From Moraxella sp. K1664 (lineage in GTDB: Bacteria; Pseudomonadota; Gammaproteobacteria; Pseudomonadales; Moraxellaceae), in NCBI RefSeq assembly GCF_039693965.1, contig NZ_CP155576.1, forward strand, positions 1,736,001-1,800,000: a stretch of DNA of 64,000 bases, read 5' to 3'. Both the position numbers and the translations under genes were made by a program. Position 1 is the stretch's first letter. Each line of letters begins with the position of its first letter. The notes under the pieces are model-generated. The model saw nothing but the letters and a program-made list of their open reading frames with translations. It had not been told where the DNA came from and made no database searches. This document shows, piece after piece, positions 34,265-43,200 of the stretch.

Positions 34265-34826
34265 AAAACCTTAAAACCCCTTTATTTGTTATCACCATAT
34301 CCACCCCCTTATCCCATTCATTAACCATTAAATTTTCAACCACTTGAAAATGATAACACCAGCCCACCTTGACCCCATGAAAACTGGCAAAAGTGCGGTC
34401 ATAAAATCCGCCCCCCATGCCAAGCCGATTGCCACATTTATCCACCGCCACAAGTGGGCAAATAATCATGTCTAATTTATCGGCACTTATGCCATGTTTA
34501 GCAAAGGGTTCTTTCATGCCAAGTTTATGGCGTTTTAGGGGTGTTTTGGCTAATGGCAAAAAAACAGGAGCAAAGCGTAAAGGCTTGCCCTGAATGGTAA
34601 TCGGCAAAAACGGCGTAAAGCCATGCTTTTGACAAAATGCCAAAATCGGTGCGGTGGGCAACTCGCCAAAATCGTCCAGATATAGCCCAATCTTGGCATT
34701 TTTGGGCAGGTGGGGCAAAAGTTTGGGTAAGTGCAAACTTGCCATAAATGCAAACTTGGCACGCTCTTTATTGGTGAGAGCTTTACGCTCTTTGCGAATG
34801 TGTTTGCGAAGTAGGGCGTTTGGCAT
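34263..34826 (-). CDS. ygfA: 5-formyltetrahydrofolate cyclo-ligase
   Basis: Converts 5-formyl-THF to 5,10-methenyl-THF using ATP, returning folate to the one-carbon pool fed by glycine cleavage. ATG 34826 is preferred over a TTG at 34838 (187 aa). The family motifs are clear: LLRKHIRKERKALT at the start, IGLYLDDFGELPT, and CPLVAVDKCGNRLGMGGGFYDRT, the nucleotide-binding signature. It is divergent from fumC. E. coli has the homologue next to the 6S RNA gene; none was seen here. Confidence 0.93.
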   Translation of the reverse strand: MPNALLRKHIRKERKALTNKERAKFAFMASLHLPKLLPHLPKNAKIGLYLDDFGELPTAPILAFCQKHGFTPFLPITIQGKPLRFAPVFLPLAKTPLKRHKLGMKEPFAKHGISADKLDMIICPLVAVDKCGNRLGMGGGFYDRTFASFHGVKVGWCYHFQVVENLMVNEWDKGVDMVITNKGVLRF

Positions 34827-34946
34827 GAGTTTTTCCAATGGGTATTATTAAAAATGATAATGATTTATGATTGAAAATTGATTTTAATAATGGTATAGTA
34901 ACTTTATCATTGTAGCAAATTTTATCCACCAAACAAGGAAAAATTT

Positions 34947-36338
34947 ATGACCGACTTTCGTATTGAAAAAGACACCATGGGCGAAGTACAAGTCCCTGCC
35001 GACGCCTACTTTGGAGCTCAAACCCAGCGTAGCCGTGATAATTTTAAAATCGGGGGCGAGACCTTGCCACGCCCCTTGATTGTCGCCATGGCAACCGTCA
35101 AAAAAAGTGCGTCTATCGTCAATGCCGAGCTTGGGCGGATTGAGAATAGCCAGCGTGATTTGATAGTGCAGGCGTGTGATGAAGTGATTGCAGGTGGGCT
35201 TACCGACCAATTTCCGCTTGTCGTATGGCAAACGGGTTCTGGCACACAGTCCAACATGAACATGAATGAAGTCATCGCCAACCGAGCCAATGAAATTGCA
35301 GGCAGTCCAAAAGGCACTTACAAACCCGTCCACCCCAACGACCATGTCAACCATGCCCAATCCACCAACGACAGCTTTCCGACCGCCATTCGTGTGGCAA
35401 GTGCGGTTGAGATTAACCGCTCACTTATCCCTGCTATCAAGGCGTTGCGTGATACGCTTGCCAAAAAATCTGCCGACTTTGCCGACATCGTCAAAATCGG
35501 ACGCACCCATTTGCAAGATGCCACACCGCTCACGCTTGGGCAAGAATTTGGCGGTTATGTGGCACAGCTTGATTTGGCACTTGTGCGGATTGATAACGCC
35601 TTGCAAGGCTTGTATCAGTTGCCACTTGGCGGAACTGCCGTGGGTACAGGGCTAAATAGCCACCCTGACTATGCGGTCAAATCCGCCCAAAAAATCAGCG
35701 AGCTGACAGGATTGCCCTTTGTAACCGCCCCCAACAAATTTGAAGCTTTGGCAAGCCGTGATGCTGAAGTGTTTGCCTCAGGGGCATTAAAAACCTTGGC
35801 AGGCAGTCTAAACAAAATCGCCAATGACATTCGCTGGCTATCTAGTGGCCCCCGTTGTGGTCTGGGCGAGATTACCATTCCCGAGAACGAACCAGGGTCA
35901 TCTATCATGCCAGGTAAGGTAAACCCCACGCAGTCGGAGGCGATGACCATGGTGGTCGCTCAGGTCATGGGCAATGATGTAACTATCAATATGGCAGGGG
36001 CGAGCGGTAATTTTGAATTGAACGTCTTTATGCCTGTCATCGGTTATAATCTTTTGCAATCCATTCGCCTACTTGCGGACGCTTGCAACAGCTTTAATGA
36101 TAATTGTGCGGTGGGTATTGAACCTGTGCGTGAAAAGATTGATTACTTTTTGCACAATTCGCTCATGTTGGTAACTGCCCTAAACCGTCATGTGGGCTAT
36201 GAAAATGCCGCCAAAATTGCCAAAACTGCTTATAAAGAAAACAAAACCTTAAAACAAGTGGCGGTGGAGCTTGGGCTATTGACCGAACAAGAATTTGATG
36301 AATGGGTAAGACCAGAACAAATGGTTGCACCGAAGTAA
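34947..36338 (+). CDS. fumC: Class II fumarate hydratase
   Basis: Iron-independent fumarase of the TCA cycle. It is 463 aa. The family signature [13 protein letters not shown] lies near residue 318-330, with the catalytic serine in this loop. Substrate-site residues are seen in [18 protein letters not shown] and [15 protein letters not shown], and the catalytic His lies in [19 protein letters not shown] 34947 follows AAGGAAAAATTT. Its terminator is split by IS copy 2. Confidence 0.97.
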   Translation: MTDFRIEKDTMGEVQVPADAYFGAQTQRSRDNFKIGGETLPRPLIVAMATVKKSASIVNAELGRIENSQRDLIVQACDEVIAGGLTDQFPLVVWQTGSGTQSNMNMNEVIANRANEIAGSPKGTYKPVHPNDHVNHAQSTNDSFPTAIRVASAVEINRSLIPAIKALRDTLAKKSADFADIVKIGRTHLQDATPLTLGQEFGGYVAQLDLALVRIDNALQGLYQLPLGGTAVGTGLNSHPDYAVKSAQKISELTGLPFVTAPNKFEALASRDAEVFASGALKTLAGSLNKIANDIRWLSSGPRCGLGEITIPENEPGSSIMPGKVNPTQSEAMTMVVAQVMGNDVTINMAGASGNFELNVFMPVIGYNLLQSIRLLADACNSFNDNCAVGIEPVREKIDYFLHNSLMLVTALNRHVGYENAAKIAKTAYKENKTLKQVAVELGLLTEQEFDEWVRPEQMVAPK

Positions 36339-36411
36339 TTAAAAGTCAAAGGCATGGTAAATAAGGGTAAGAGATGAACCGACCCCCAAATCTTAGACAT
36401 AAGATTAAAGG

Positions 36412-37293
36412 TTAGGTTGTTGCAAGTGGTTGTATTAACCCTAATTGGACTAAGTTTCTGTACTTAACAGGACTTAGTCCTTTTAATTTGCTCTTTATTC
36501 TATCATGATTGTAGTAGTGTATGTACTCATCAATCACTTGTTTAAGTTCATCTGTTGATGTAAATGTGGTTGTCTCATAAAATATCTCTTGTTTTAGCGT
36601 ACCAAAGAAGCTCTCTATCACAGCATTATCCAAACAATTGCCTTTTCTTGACATGCTTTGGGTTAAGCCTTGTTCTTTTAGGGTTTGTTGATACTGGTGC
36701 ATTTGATAGTGCCAGCCTTGGTCTGAATGAATGATGGGTTTGTCATCCATCTTTTCTTGGCTTAGCTTGGATAGGGCATCATTTAACATCTCTTTGACCA
36801 ACTCATACGTTGGTCTGTCCTTCATCGTATAACTGACAATCTCACCATTAAACAAGTCGATGATGGGCGATAGGTAGAGTTTTCTTTGAATGACACTGCC
36901 ATCATTTGCCTTGTCTTGTACTTTAAACTCGGTGATGTCTGTTGCCCACTTTTGATTGGGTTTGTCTGCTTTAAAGTCTCTTTTGAGTATATTGTCCTGA
37001 ATGGTATCTTTGCCCATTGTGCCTTTGTAAGTATTAAACTTACGTTGACGACGAACCAATGCTTTGAGTCCAAGTTTAGCCATCAGTCGTTGCACTCGTT
37101 TATGATTAATGACCATGCCTTTTTGGGCAAGCTGATTGTTAAGCTCTGATGTGATTCTACGATAACCATACCTGCCCTTGTGTTGGTGGTAGATGTGGTT
37201 AATGTGTTCTTTTAAGTCAAGGTCTTTGTCAGGCTTTGTACTTTGACGAATGTGGTAATAAAACACACTTCTTGGCAAGTTTGACACTGCCAA
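36412..37293 (-). CDS. IS150-type transposase OrfB, copy 2
   Basis: Protein identical to OrfB of copy 1 (293 aa, same DDE residues), with the slippery heptamer at 37398-37392. Intact. Confidence 0.95.
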   Translation of the reverse strand: MAVSNLPRSVFYYHIRQSTKPDKDLDLKEHINHIYHQHKGRYGYRRITSELNNQLAQKGMVINHKRVQRLMAKLGLKALVRRQRKFNTYKGTMGKDTIQDNILKRDFKADKPNQKWATDITEFKVQDKANDGSVIQRKLYLSPIIDLFNGEIVSYTMKDRPTYELVKEMLNDALSKLSQEKMDDKPIIHSDQGWHYQMHQYQQTLKEQGLTQSMSRKGNCLDNAVIESFFGTLKQEIFYETTTFTSTDELKQVIDEYIHYYNHDRIKSKLKGLSPVKYRNLVQLGLIQPLATT

Positions 37294-37334
37294 TAAGTCA
37301 GCAAGTTTGTGCTTATGCCTTAATTCTTGGATGA

Positions 37335-37871
37335 TCAGGACTTGTTCTTTGTTTGTACTGATTGTTCCTTTTGACGAATTAAGGCATCTAGCTTTTTTAG
37401 ATAGTCATTCTCTGCTCTAAGATAGGCAAGTTCATCAAGCAAATCATCCACACTTTTTTCGTGGTCTTGTTTGGTTTTCCAAGTTGATTTGGTTTTATTA
37501 GCGTTGTGTTTGTTTGACATTGCTTTTTTGCCTTTGGGTTTGGGTATTAGTCCCATTATACCAAAGGCTTGGTAGGACTTTAACCAAGTTGACAGTAAAG
37601 AAGGTTGTGGCAGATTAAGCTCTATGGCAAGTTGTGTAAGCGATTTGCCCTGTTGTATGGCTTGAACGGCATTAAGCTTAAAATCTGTGTCATAGACAGC
37701 CTTTGTGTGTCGTCTTTTTATGCCATCAATGCCATGTGCTTGATAGAGTTTAACCCATAGCTCTACGGTTGTGTGGTTTAGATTAAAGTGTTTGGCGGTT
37801 TGTTTGTAGCCATGATGATTAAGATAATACCCAATCACAGACAGTTTAAAGTCGGTTGTGTATTTTGCCAT
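37335..37871 (-). CDS. IS150-type OrfA, copy 2
   Basis: Protein identical to OrfA of copy 1 (178 aa from ATG 37871). Intact. Confidence 0.93.
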   Translation of the reverse strand: MAKYTTDFKLSVIGYYLNHHGYKQTAKHFNLNHTTVELWVKLYQAHGIDGIKRRHTKAVYDTDFKLNAVQAIQQGKSLTQLAIELNLPQPSLLSTWLKSYQAFGIMGLIPKPKGKKAMSNKHNANKTKSTWKTKQDHEKSVDDLLDELAYLRAENDYLKKLDALIRQKEQSVQTKNKS

Positions 37872-37941
37872 AAAAAGCACCCCAAAGGTTAGTGTGTCTA
37901 ACTTTTGGGGTGCGGTTCAGATTTGCCCTTATTTTTATTAT

Positions 37942-37970
37942 TTGACAAAAGTAAATTTATGTCTTAATAT
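37942..37970 (+). promoter_or_regulatory. Promoter of the toxin-antitoxin pair
   Basis: Consensus TTGACA (37942-37947), a 17-nt spacer and TAATAT (37965-37970), 24 nt before the toxin start. It is the best sigma-70 match I saw in the window. It lies just beyond the end of IS copy 2. Confidence 0.8.
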
Positions 37971-37993
37971 AGCCTAAACACGATATTGGATTC

Positions 37994-38368
37994 ATGATGT
38001 ATATTGTAGAAACGACTGATGAATTTGAATGCTGGTTTGATGAACAGCCCTTGCAGGTTCAAATGCGATTATTGGAAGCCTTTAAGTTATTAGAGCAATA
38101 CGGACACCGATTGGCTCGCCCTTATGCCGATACCTTATATGGCTCAAAATTTAGCAATATGAAAGAATTGCGTATCCAAATTGGGGGCGACCCTTATCGT
38201 GCCTTTTATGCGTTTGACCCCTTACGTCAAGCAATTGTGCTATGTGCAGGTAACAAAGTGGGTAATGAAAAGCAATTTTATAAACAAATGATACCGCTTG
38301 CTGATGAGCTTTACCAACAGCATTTGGATAAATTAACAAAACAGGAGAGTCCAAATGGCAACGCTTGA
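37994..38368 (+). CDS. HigB/RelE-type toxin of a type II toxin-antitoxin system
   Basis: 124 aa. Probable ribosome-dependent mRNA endonuclease of the RelE/HigB superfamily (phage Gp49-like). Motifs: WFDEQPLQVQMRLLEAFKLL, GHRLARPYADTLYGSKFSNMKELRIQ-type core, and DPYRAFYAFDPLRQAIVLCAGNK with the conserved Arg and strand pattern. ATG at 37994; a second ATG follows directly. The downstream antitoxin overlaps its last 14 bases. Toxin-first order matches HigBA. It lies between inverted IS copies, a likely mobile cargo. Confidence 0.88.
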   Translation: MMYIVETTDEFECWFDEQPLQVQMRLLEAFKLLEQYGHRLARPYADTLYGSKFSNMKELRIQIGGDPYRAFYAFDPLRQAIVLCAGNKVGNEKQFYKQMIPLADELYQQHLDKLTKQESPNGNA

Positions 38369-38654
38369 ACAATTATTAAATAAATTATCGCCAGAACAAC
38401 GAGCTGAAGTGGAGCGTAACGCCGAAGCGATGATTTTGGATTATCAACTTCATCAGTTGCGTGAAGAGTTGGAGCTGTCGCAAAAACAGCTTGCCGAAGC
38501 CATGGGCATTACCCAACCGACTTTATCCGCCATTGAAAATCGTGGGGCAGAGATTAAGCTGTCCACGCTAAAACGCTATGTGGAGACCATGGGCGGAAAA
38601 TTACGCATTGACGTAGAATTACCAACAGGTAAGCACGTTGGGTTTAATATTTGA
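38355..38654 (+). CDS. XRE-family (HigA-like) antitoxin
   Basis: 99 aa. The helix-turn-helix of the Cro/C1 type is in LREELELSQKQLAEAMGITQ-PTLSAIENRG (residues about 37-65). The following region (STLKRYVETMGGKLRIDVEL) is typical of antitoxins paired with Gp49-type toxins. AGGAG precedes ATG 38355, which is inside the toxin gene, so the two are translationally coupled. It probably neutralises the toxin and represses the promoter at 37942. Confidence 0.9.
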   Translation: MATLEQLLNKLSPEQRAEVERNAEAMILDYQLHQLREELELSQKQLAEAMGITQPTLSAIENRGAEIKLSTLKRYVETMGGKLRIDVELPTGKHVGFNI

Positions 38655-38737
38655 TAGCATTTAATCATAAAATAAGGGTAAGAGAGAGATGAACCGCACC
38701 CCAAAAGTTAGACACACTAACCTTTGGGGTGCTTTTT

Positions 38738-39274
38738 ATGGCAAAATACACAACCGACTTTAAACTGTCTGTGATTGGGTATTATCTTAATCATCATGGC
38801 TACAAACAAACCGCCAAACACTTTAATCTAAACCACACAACCGTAGAGCTATGGGTTAAACTCTATCAAGCACATGGCATTGATGGCATAAAAAGACGAC
38901 ACACAAAGGCTGTCTATGACACAGATTTTAAGCTTAATGCCGTTCAAGCCATACAACAGGGCAAATCGCTTACACAACTTGCCATAGAGCTTAATCTGCC
39001 ACAACCTTCTTTACTGTCAACTTGGTTAAAGTCCTACCAAGCCTTTGGTATAATGGGACTAATACCCAAACCCAAAGGCAAAAAAGCAATGTCAAACAAA
39101 CACAACGCTAATAAAACCAAATCAACTTGGAAAACCAAACAAGACCACGAAAAAAGTGTGGATGATTTGCTTGATGAACTTGCCTATCTTAGAGCAGAGA
39201 ATGACTATCTAAAAAAGCTAGATGCCTTAATTCGTCAAAAGGAACAATCAGTACAAACAAAGAACAAGTCCTGA
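38738..39274 (+). CDS. IS150-type OrfA, copy 3
   Basis: 178 aa from ATG 38738, identical in protein to the other copies. The slippery heptamer A AAA AAG is at 39211-39217. Confidence 0.93.
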   Translation: MAKYTTDFKLSVIGYYLNHHGYKQTAKHFNLNHTTVELWVKLYQAHGIDGIKRRHTKAVYDTDFKLNAVQAIQQGKSLTQLAIELNLPQPSLLSTWLKSYQAFGIMGLIPKPKGKKAMSNKHNANKTKSTWKTKQDHEKSVDDLLDELAYLRAENDYLKKLDALIRQKEQSVQTKNKS

Positions 39275-39315
39275 TCATCCAAGAATTAAGGCATAAGCAC
39301 AAACTTGCTGACTTA

Positions 39316-40197
39316 TTGGCAGTGTCAAACTTGCCAAGAAGTGTGTTTTATTACCACATTCGTCAAAGTACAAAGCCTGACAAAGACCTTGACTTAAAAG
39401 AACACATTAACCACATCTACCACCAACACAAGGGCAGGTATGGTTATCGTAGAATCACATCAGAGCTTAACAATCAGCTTGCCCAAAAAGGCATGGTCAT
39501 TAATCATAAACGAGTGCAACGACTGATGGCTAAACTTGGACTCAAAGCATTGGTTCGTCGTCAACGTAAGTTTAATACTTACAAAGGCACAATGGGCAAA
39601 GATACCATTCAGGACAATATACTCAAAAGAGACTTTAAAGCAGACAAACCCAATCAAAAGTGGGCAACAGACATCACAGAGTTTAAAGTACAAGACAAGG
39701 CAAATGATGGCAGTGTCATTCAAAGAAAACTCTACCTATCGCCCATCATCGACTTGTTTAATGGTGAGATTGTCAGTTATACGATGAAGGACAGACCAAC
39801 GTATGAGTTGGTCAAAGAGATGTTAAATGATGCCCTATCCAAGCTAAGCCAAGAAAAGATGGATGACAAACCCATCATTCATTCAGACCAAGGCTGGCAC
39901 TATCAAATGCACCAGTATCAACAAACCCTAAAAGAACAAGGCTTAACCCAAAGCATGTCAAGAAAAGGCAATTGTTTGGATAATGCTGTGATAGAGAGCT
40001 TCTTTGGTACGCTAAAACAAGAGATATTTTATGAGACAACCACATTTACATCAACAGATGAACTTAAACAAGTGATTGATGAGTACATACACTACTACAA
40101 TCATGATAGAATAAAGAGCAAATTAAAAGGACTAAGTCCTGTTAAGTACAGAAACTTAGTCCAATTAGGGTTAATACAACCACTTGCAACAACCTAA
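39316..40197 (+). CDS. IS150-type transposase OrfB, copy 3
   Basis: 293 aa, identical in protein to the other copies. The only base change noticed (39678) is silent (Thr). Confidence 0.95.
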   Translation: MAVSNLPRSVFYYHIRQSTKPDKDLDLKEHINHIYHQHKGRYGYRRITSELNNQLAQKGMVINHKRVQRLMAKLGLKALVRRQRKFNTYKGTMGKDTIQDNILKRDFKADKPNQKWATDITEFKVQDKANDGSVIQRKLYLSPIIDLFNGEIVSYTMKDRPTYELVKEMLNDALSKLSQEKMDDKPIIHSDQGWHYQMHQYQQTLKEQGLTQSMSRKGNCLDNAVIESFFGTLKQEIFYETTTFTSTDELKQVIDEYIHYYNHDRIKSKLKGLSPVKYRNLVQLGLIQPLATT

Positions 40198-40249
40198 CCT
40201 TTAATCTTATGTCTAAGATTTGGGGGTCGGTTCAAGATTGCCCTTATTT

Positions 40250-41239
40250 TTACTCCACCCGCTCCCCACAATACGGACAAAAGCATTTTTTATTTAAAGA
40301 CTTTTCTTTTTCATCAAGCTCTTTTTCTTTTGCCAATAGGCGTTTTTCTCGCAAAACTTGGGTTAGGATTTCTTGGCGGTTTTTGCGGTCTATTTTTAAT
40401 TCATCAGATAGGTTATTTATTTTATCATTGTCATGCAATTCAGTTGATGACAACGCCATAAATTCATCATAAAGCCGATATAGACTTGCCTGTTTTTGGC
40501 TTTCTAATTCACGGGTCAGTCCCGTTGCCAAAATACCTGCTGGCAAGGCGGCAAGCCCCACACCCAATATCGTGATAAACGCCCCCAAAAGTTTACCCAA
40601 AGGCGTAATGGGCGTAATATCGCCATAACCCACCGTTGTCAAGGTTACCACCGCCCACCACATCGCATGAGGGATTGAATTAAACTCATCAGGCTGGGTT
40701 TCATACTCCACCAAATAAATGCCACTTGCTGACAATATGATAAGAAGCATTAAAATAAATATCACCGCCCCAAATGAGCCACGCTCTTTTTGTAATACGG
40801 TGAGCAGTATCCGCAAAGAATCAAAATAACGGGTAAGTTTAAATAGCCTTAATAACCTAAATACCCGTAAAAAACGTAAATCAATGCCACTAATGCTTTG
40901 CAAAAATATCGGCACTATGGCAAGTAGGTCAATAATTGCCCCAAAACTTGTCGTCCATTTAAAACGGGTATGCCAAACTCTATCAATGTTCTTTTCGGCA
41001 ATGACCCAAAAACGAGCGATATATTCTATTCCAAATATAATCACAGAAAACCACTCAAACGCCCTAAAATAATCCTGATAAGGGTAATAAATGTTATCCA
41101 CAGATTCTAATATCACCGCTAGGGTATTTAATAAAATGAGCGTAATTAAAAATAAATCCAATATCTTGGCAGGCGATGCCAAAGGCGATGAATCATCGTG
41201 ATTTTCTAATAAAATGTATAATTTTTGGCGGATTGACAT
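40250..41239 (-). CDS. Voltage-gated potassium channel family protein
   Basis: Six-helix K+ channel of the inner membrane, 329 aa from ATG 41239. The S4 voltage-sensor helix is visible in LRFLRVFRLLRLFKLTRY (regularly spaced Arg/Lys). The pore carries the selectivity filter TLTTVGYGD. S5 and S6 flank it. The C-terminus is a charged coiled coil (about 250-315, KIDRKNRQEILTQVLREKR) ending in CFCPYCGERVE, a half zinc ribbon that is unusual for the family. It has no RCK domain, unlike E. coli Kch. It is convergent with the antitoxin gene across IS copy 3. Confidence 0.9.
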   Translation of the reverse strand: MSIRQKLYILLENHDDSSPLASPAKILDLFLITLILLNTLAVILESVDNIYYPYQDYFRAFEWFSVIIFGIEYIARFWVIAEKNIDRVWHTRFKWTTSFGAIIDLLAIVPIFLQSISGIDLRFLRVFRLLRLFKLTRYFDSLRILLTVLQKERGSFGAVIFILMLLIILSASGIYLVEYETQPDEFNSIPHAMWWAVVTLTTVGYGDITPITPLGKLLGAFITILGVGLAALPAGILATGLTRELESQKQASLYRLYDEFMALSSTELHDNDKINNLSDELKIDRKNRQEILTQVLREKRLLAKEKELDEKEKSLNKKCFCPYCGERVE

Positions 41240-41367
41240 GAGATAAAGCAAAAATAAGCAAGTGGCGATATTGTAACACAAAGGGCGATGTTGGGAGTTA
41301 TCTTTACCTTGAAATTATCCCCAAATTTAGCGATAATGTAACGCTAAATTTTGACAATAACAACACC

Positions 41368-43200
41368 ATGACCGAGCCAATCACCCCAACCGTATCGCCC
41401 AAACATCCGCCCCATGTAGAGCAATCGACATCGCCAAAATCCAAACGCAAAAAACCCAGACGCTCCCAAGAAGACATCATGGCAAATGCCTTTTTAAGGG
41501 CGACTTTTAAGCCGGTCAAAAAAGCCATGATGATGGCGTATTTGCTGGACATCGCGAGCGTGCTGGTGTTGGTGGGGCAGGCGTGTGTACTGGTGTGGCT
41601 CTTTGATGGGTGGCTGACGAGCTTTGTGCAGGGCGTGCCATTGCCTGATAGGGTGGTGGGCAGTGGCTTACTCTTTAATTTGGGACTGCTGTTTGCGTGT
41701 TTGGCGGTACGCATTGCCATTGGTTATGGACGTGATGTTTTGCTGAGTCAAGCAGGGCTGACCGTTGCCAAATCGGTGAGACAACGCTTATTTGTCAAGT
41801 TAGGCGAGCTGGGGCAGGCAAGGCGTGATTTTGGGGCGGACGGGGCATTGGCAAGTAAAATCATCGATGAGCCTGACCAACTGGTCGGTTATGCTCGCTT
41901 TCATGTCCAAAAGATGACTGCCGTTACCACGCCTTTGATTTTGGCGGGGTGTGTGGCGTTTTATAGTGTTACGTCAGCATTGGTGCTGCTACTTACCGCA
42001 CCGCTTGTGCCGATTTTTATGGCAATCATCGGTATCGCAACCGCTCGTAAAAGCCGTGAGCAGATGGACGCATTGGCACAGCTTGGGGGGCGGTTTTTGG
42101 ATTGGATTCGTGGGGTCAATACCTTATCACGACTGGGGGCGGTGGACATTGCCGTATCAGACATTGCAAATAGCTCCGAGCATTATCGCAAACGCACGAT
42201 GGACGTGTTAAAAATCGCCTTTTTAAACAGTGCGGTGTTAGAGTTTTTATCCGCCTTATCCATTGCCTTGGTGGCGGTATATTTGGGTTTTGGCTTGATG
42301 GGGATTTTGCCGTGGGGTAAGGGGCAGGTGCTGACAGGCTATGGCACGGCACTATTTATCCTACTGCTTGTGCCAGAGTTTTACGCACCACTTCGCCGTC
42401 TAGGAGCAGAGTATCATGTCAAAGGGCAAGCGGTGGCGTGTGCCAAAGCAATCGCCCCCATGCTAAATTTTAAAGACAAAACAGGGGGCGATGTGGCGGT
42501 CAATCTTACCAGTCCGCCTGCTTTTCATCTTAATAACATCACGGCATTTGGCGATGATGGGCGAGTGCGATTATCGCCCATTAGCCTAACCTTTGACGCA
42601 GGCAAACGCACCGCCTTGATGGGAGCAAGTGGCGTGGGTAAATCCACGATATTACAAATCCTGCTTGGTTTTGGCGACTTTGCCGGCGATGTGGTCATTC
42701 ACGCTGATGGCAGGGCGGTGCGGTATGATGAGCTTGATGTGAATATACTAAGAACACAGCTTGGCTATCTGTCGCAGACCACGCCATTATTACCAATCTC
42801 TATTAGCGATAACTTACGCCTTGCCAAACCGTCTGCCACTAATGATGAACTGGTGCAGGTGCTAAACGATGTTGCCCTGTGGGACATCATCAGTCAGTTG
42901 CCAGATGGCATGAATACCGTGCTTGCCGAGCGTGGCGGTGGACTGTCAGGCGGTCAAGGGCAGCGGCTTGCCATTGCTCAGTTATTATTACAAAATGCCA
43001 AAGTGTGGCTACTTGATGAGCCAACCGAGCATTTGGACAGTGAGACGGCAGAGAAAATTAAGGCGTTATTGTCTCGTGTGAGTGTCGGCAAGACCGTGAT
43101 TTGGGTTACGCACGATGGGGTAGGGGTGGACTTTGATGTCGTCCATGACTTGACGGCATTGTATGAGCAAAAACAACAAAAGGCGGTGCAACATGGCTAA
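41368..43200 (+). CDS. cydD: ABC transporter subunit CydD (thiol exporter, cytochrome bd assembly)
   Basis: Half-transporter that with CydC exports cysteine/glutathione and supports cytochrome bd assembly. It has 610 aa: an ABC membrane domain (about 50-360) and an ATPase with Walker A GASGVGKSTI, signature LSGGQGQRLAIAQ and Walker B VWLLDEPTEHLD. The first 40 residues are a Pro/Lys-rich extension. ATG 41479 (MANAFLRATF), with AAGAAG upstream, is an alternative start. The adjacent cydC overlaps its stop by eight bases. cydAB are not in the window. Confidence 0.9.
   Translation: MTEPITPTVSPKHPPHVEQSTSPKSKRKKPRRSQEDIMANAFLRATFKPVKKAMMMAYLLDIASVLVLVGQACVLVWLFDGWLTSFVQGVPLPDRVVGSGLLFNLGLLFACLAVRIAIGYGRDVLLSQAGLTVAKSVRQRLFVKLGELGQARRDFGADGALASKIIDEPDQLVGYARFHVQKMTAVTTPLILAGCVAFYSVTSALVLLLTAPLVPIFMAIIGIATARKSREQMDALAQLGGRFLDWIRGVNTLSRLGAVDIAVSDIANSSEHYRKRTMDVLKIAFLNSAVLEFLSALSIALVAVYLGFGLMGILPWGKGQVLTGYGTALFILLLVPEFYAPLRRLGAEYHVKGQAVACAKAIAPMLNFKDKTGGDVAVNLTSPPAFHLNNITAFGDDGRVRLSPISLTFDAGKRTALMGASGVGKSTILQILLGFGDFAGDVVIHADGRAVRYDELDVNILRTQLGYLSQTTPLLPISISDNLRLAKPSATNDELVQVLNDVALWDIISQLPDGMNTVLAERGGGLSGGQGQRLAIAQLLLQNAKVWLLDEPTEHLDSETAEKIKALLSRVSVGKTVIWVTHDGVGVDFDVVHDLTALYEQKQQKAVQHG

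Larger units (their letters stand above)
36375..37919 (-). mobile_element. IS150-type insertion sequence, copy 2, 1545 bp
   Basis: Same length and ends as copy 1. It lies 36 bp after fumC, inside AAATAAGGGTAAGAGA (left) and GATTTGCCCTTATTTTT (right). It is inverted relative to copy 3, and the pair brackets a toxin-antitoxin module. Confidence 0.95.
38690..40234 (+). mobile_element. IS150-type insertion sequence, copy 3, 1545 bp
   Basis: Same ends and length as the other copies, plus orientation. Flanked by AGA on both sides, a candidate 3-bp target duplication. It sits in AAAATAAGGGTAAGAGAGA (left) and AGATTGCCCTTATTTTT (right), between the convergent antitoxin and K+ channel genes. I noticed one synonymous base difference from copy 4 (A for C at 39678). 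Confidence 0.95.

Noticed and set aside
34839-34946. 6S RNA gene next to the 5-formyl-THF cyclo-ligase gene, as in E. coli
   Set aside because: The gap is only about 100 bp and holds the divergent fumC leader; no 6S-like structure is seen on either side of the gene.
41093-41102. Additional TTATCCACA within the K+ channel gene
   Set aside because: Single box inside a coding region; expected by chance at this window size.
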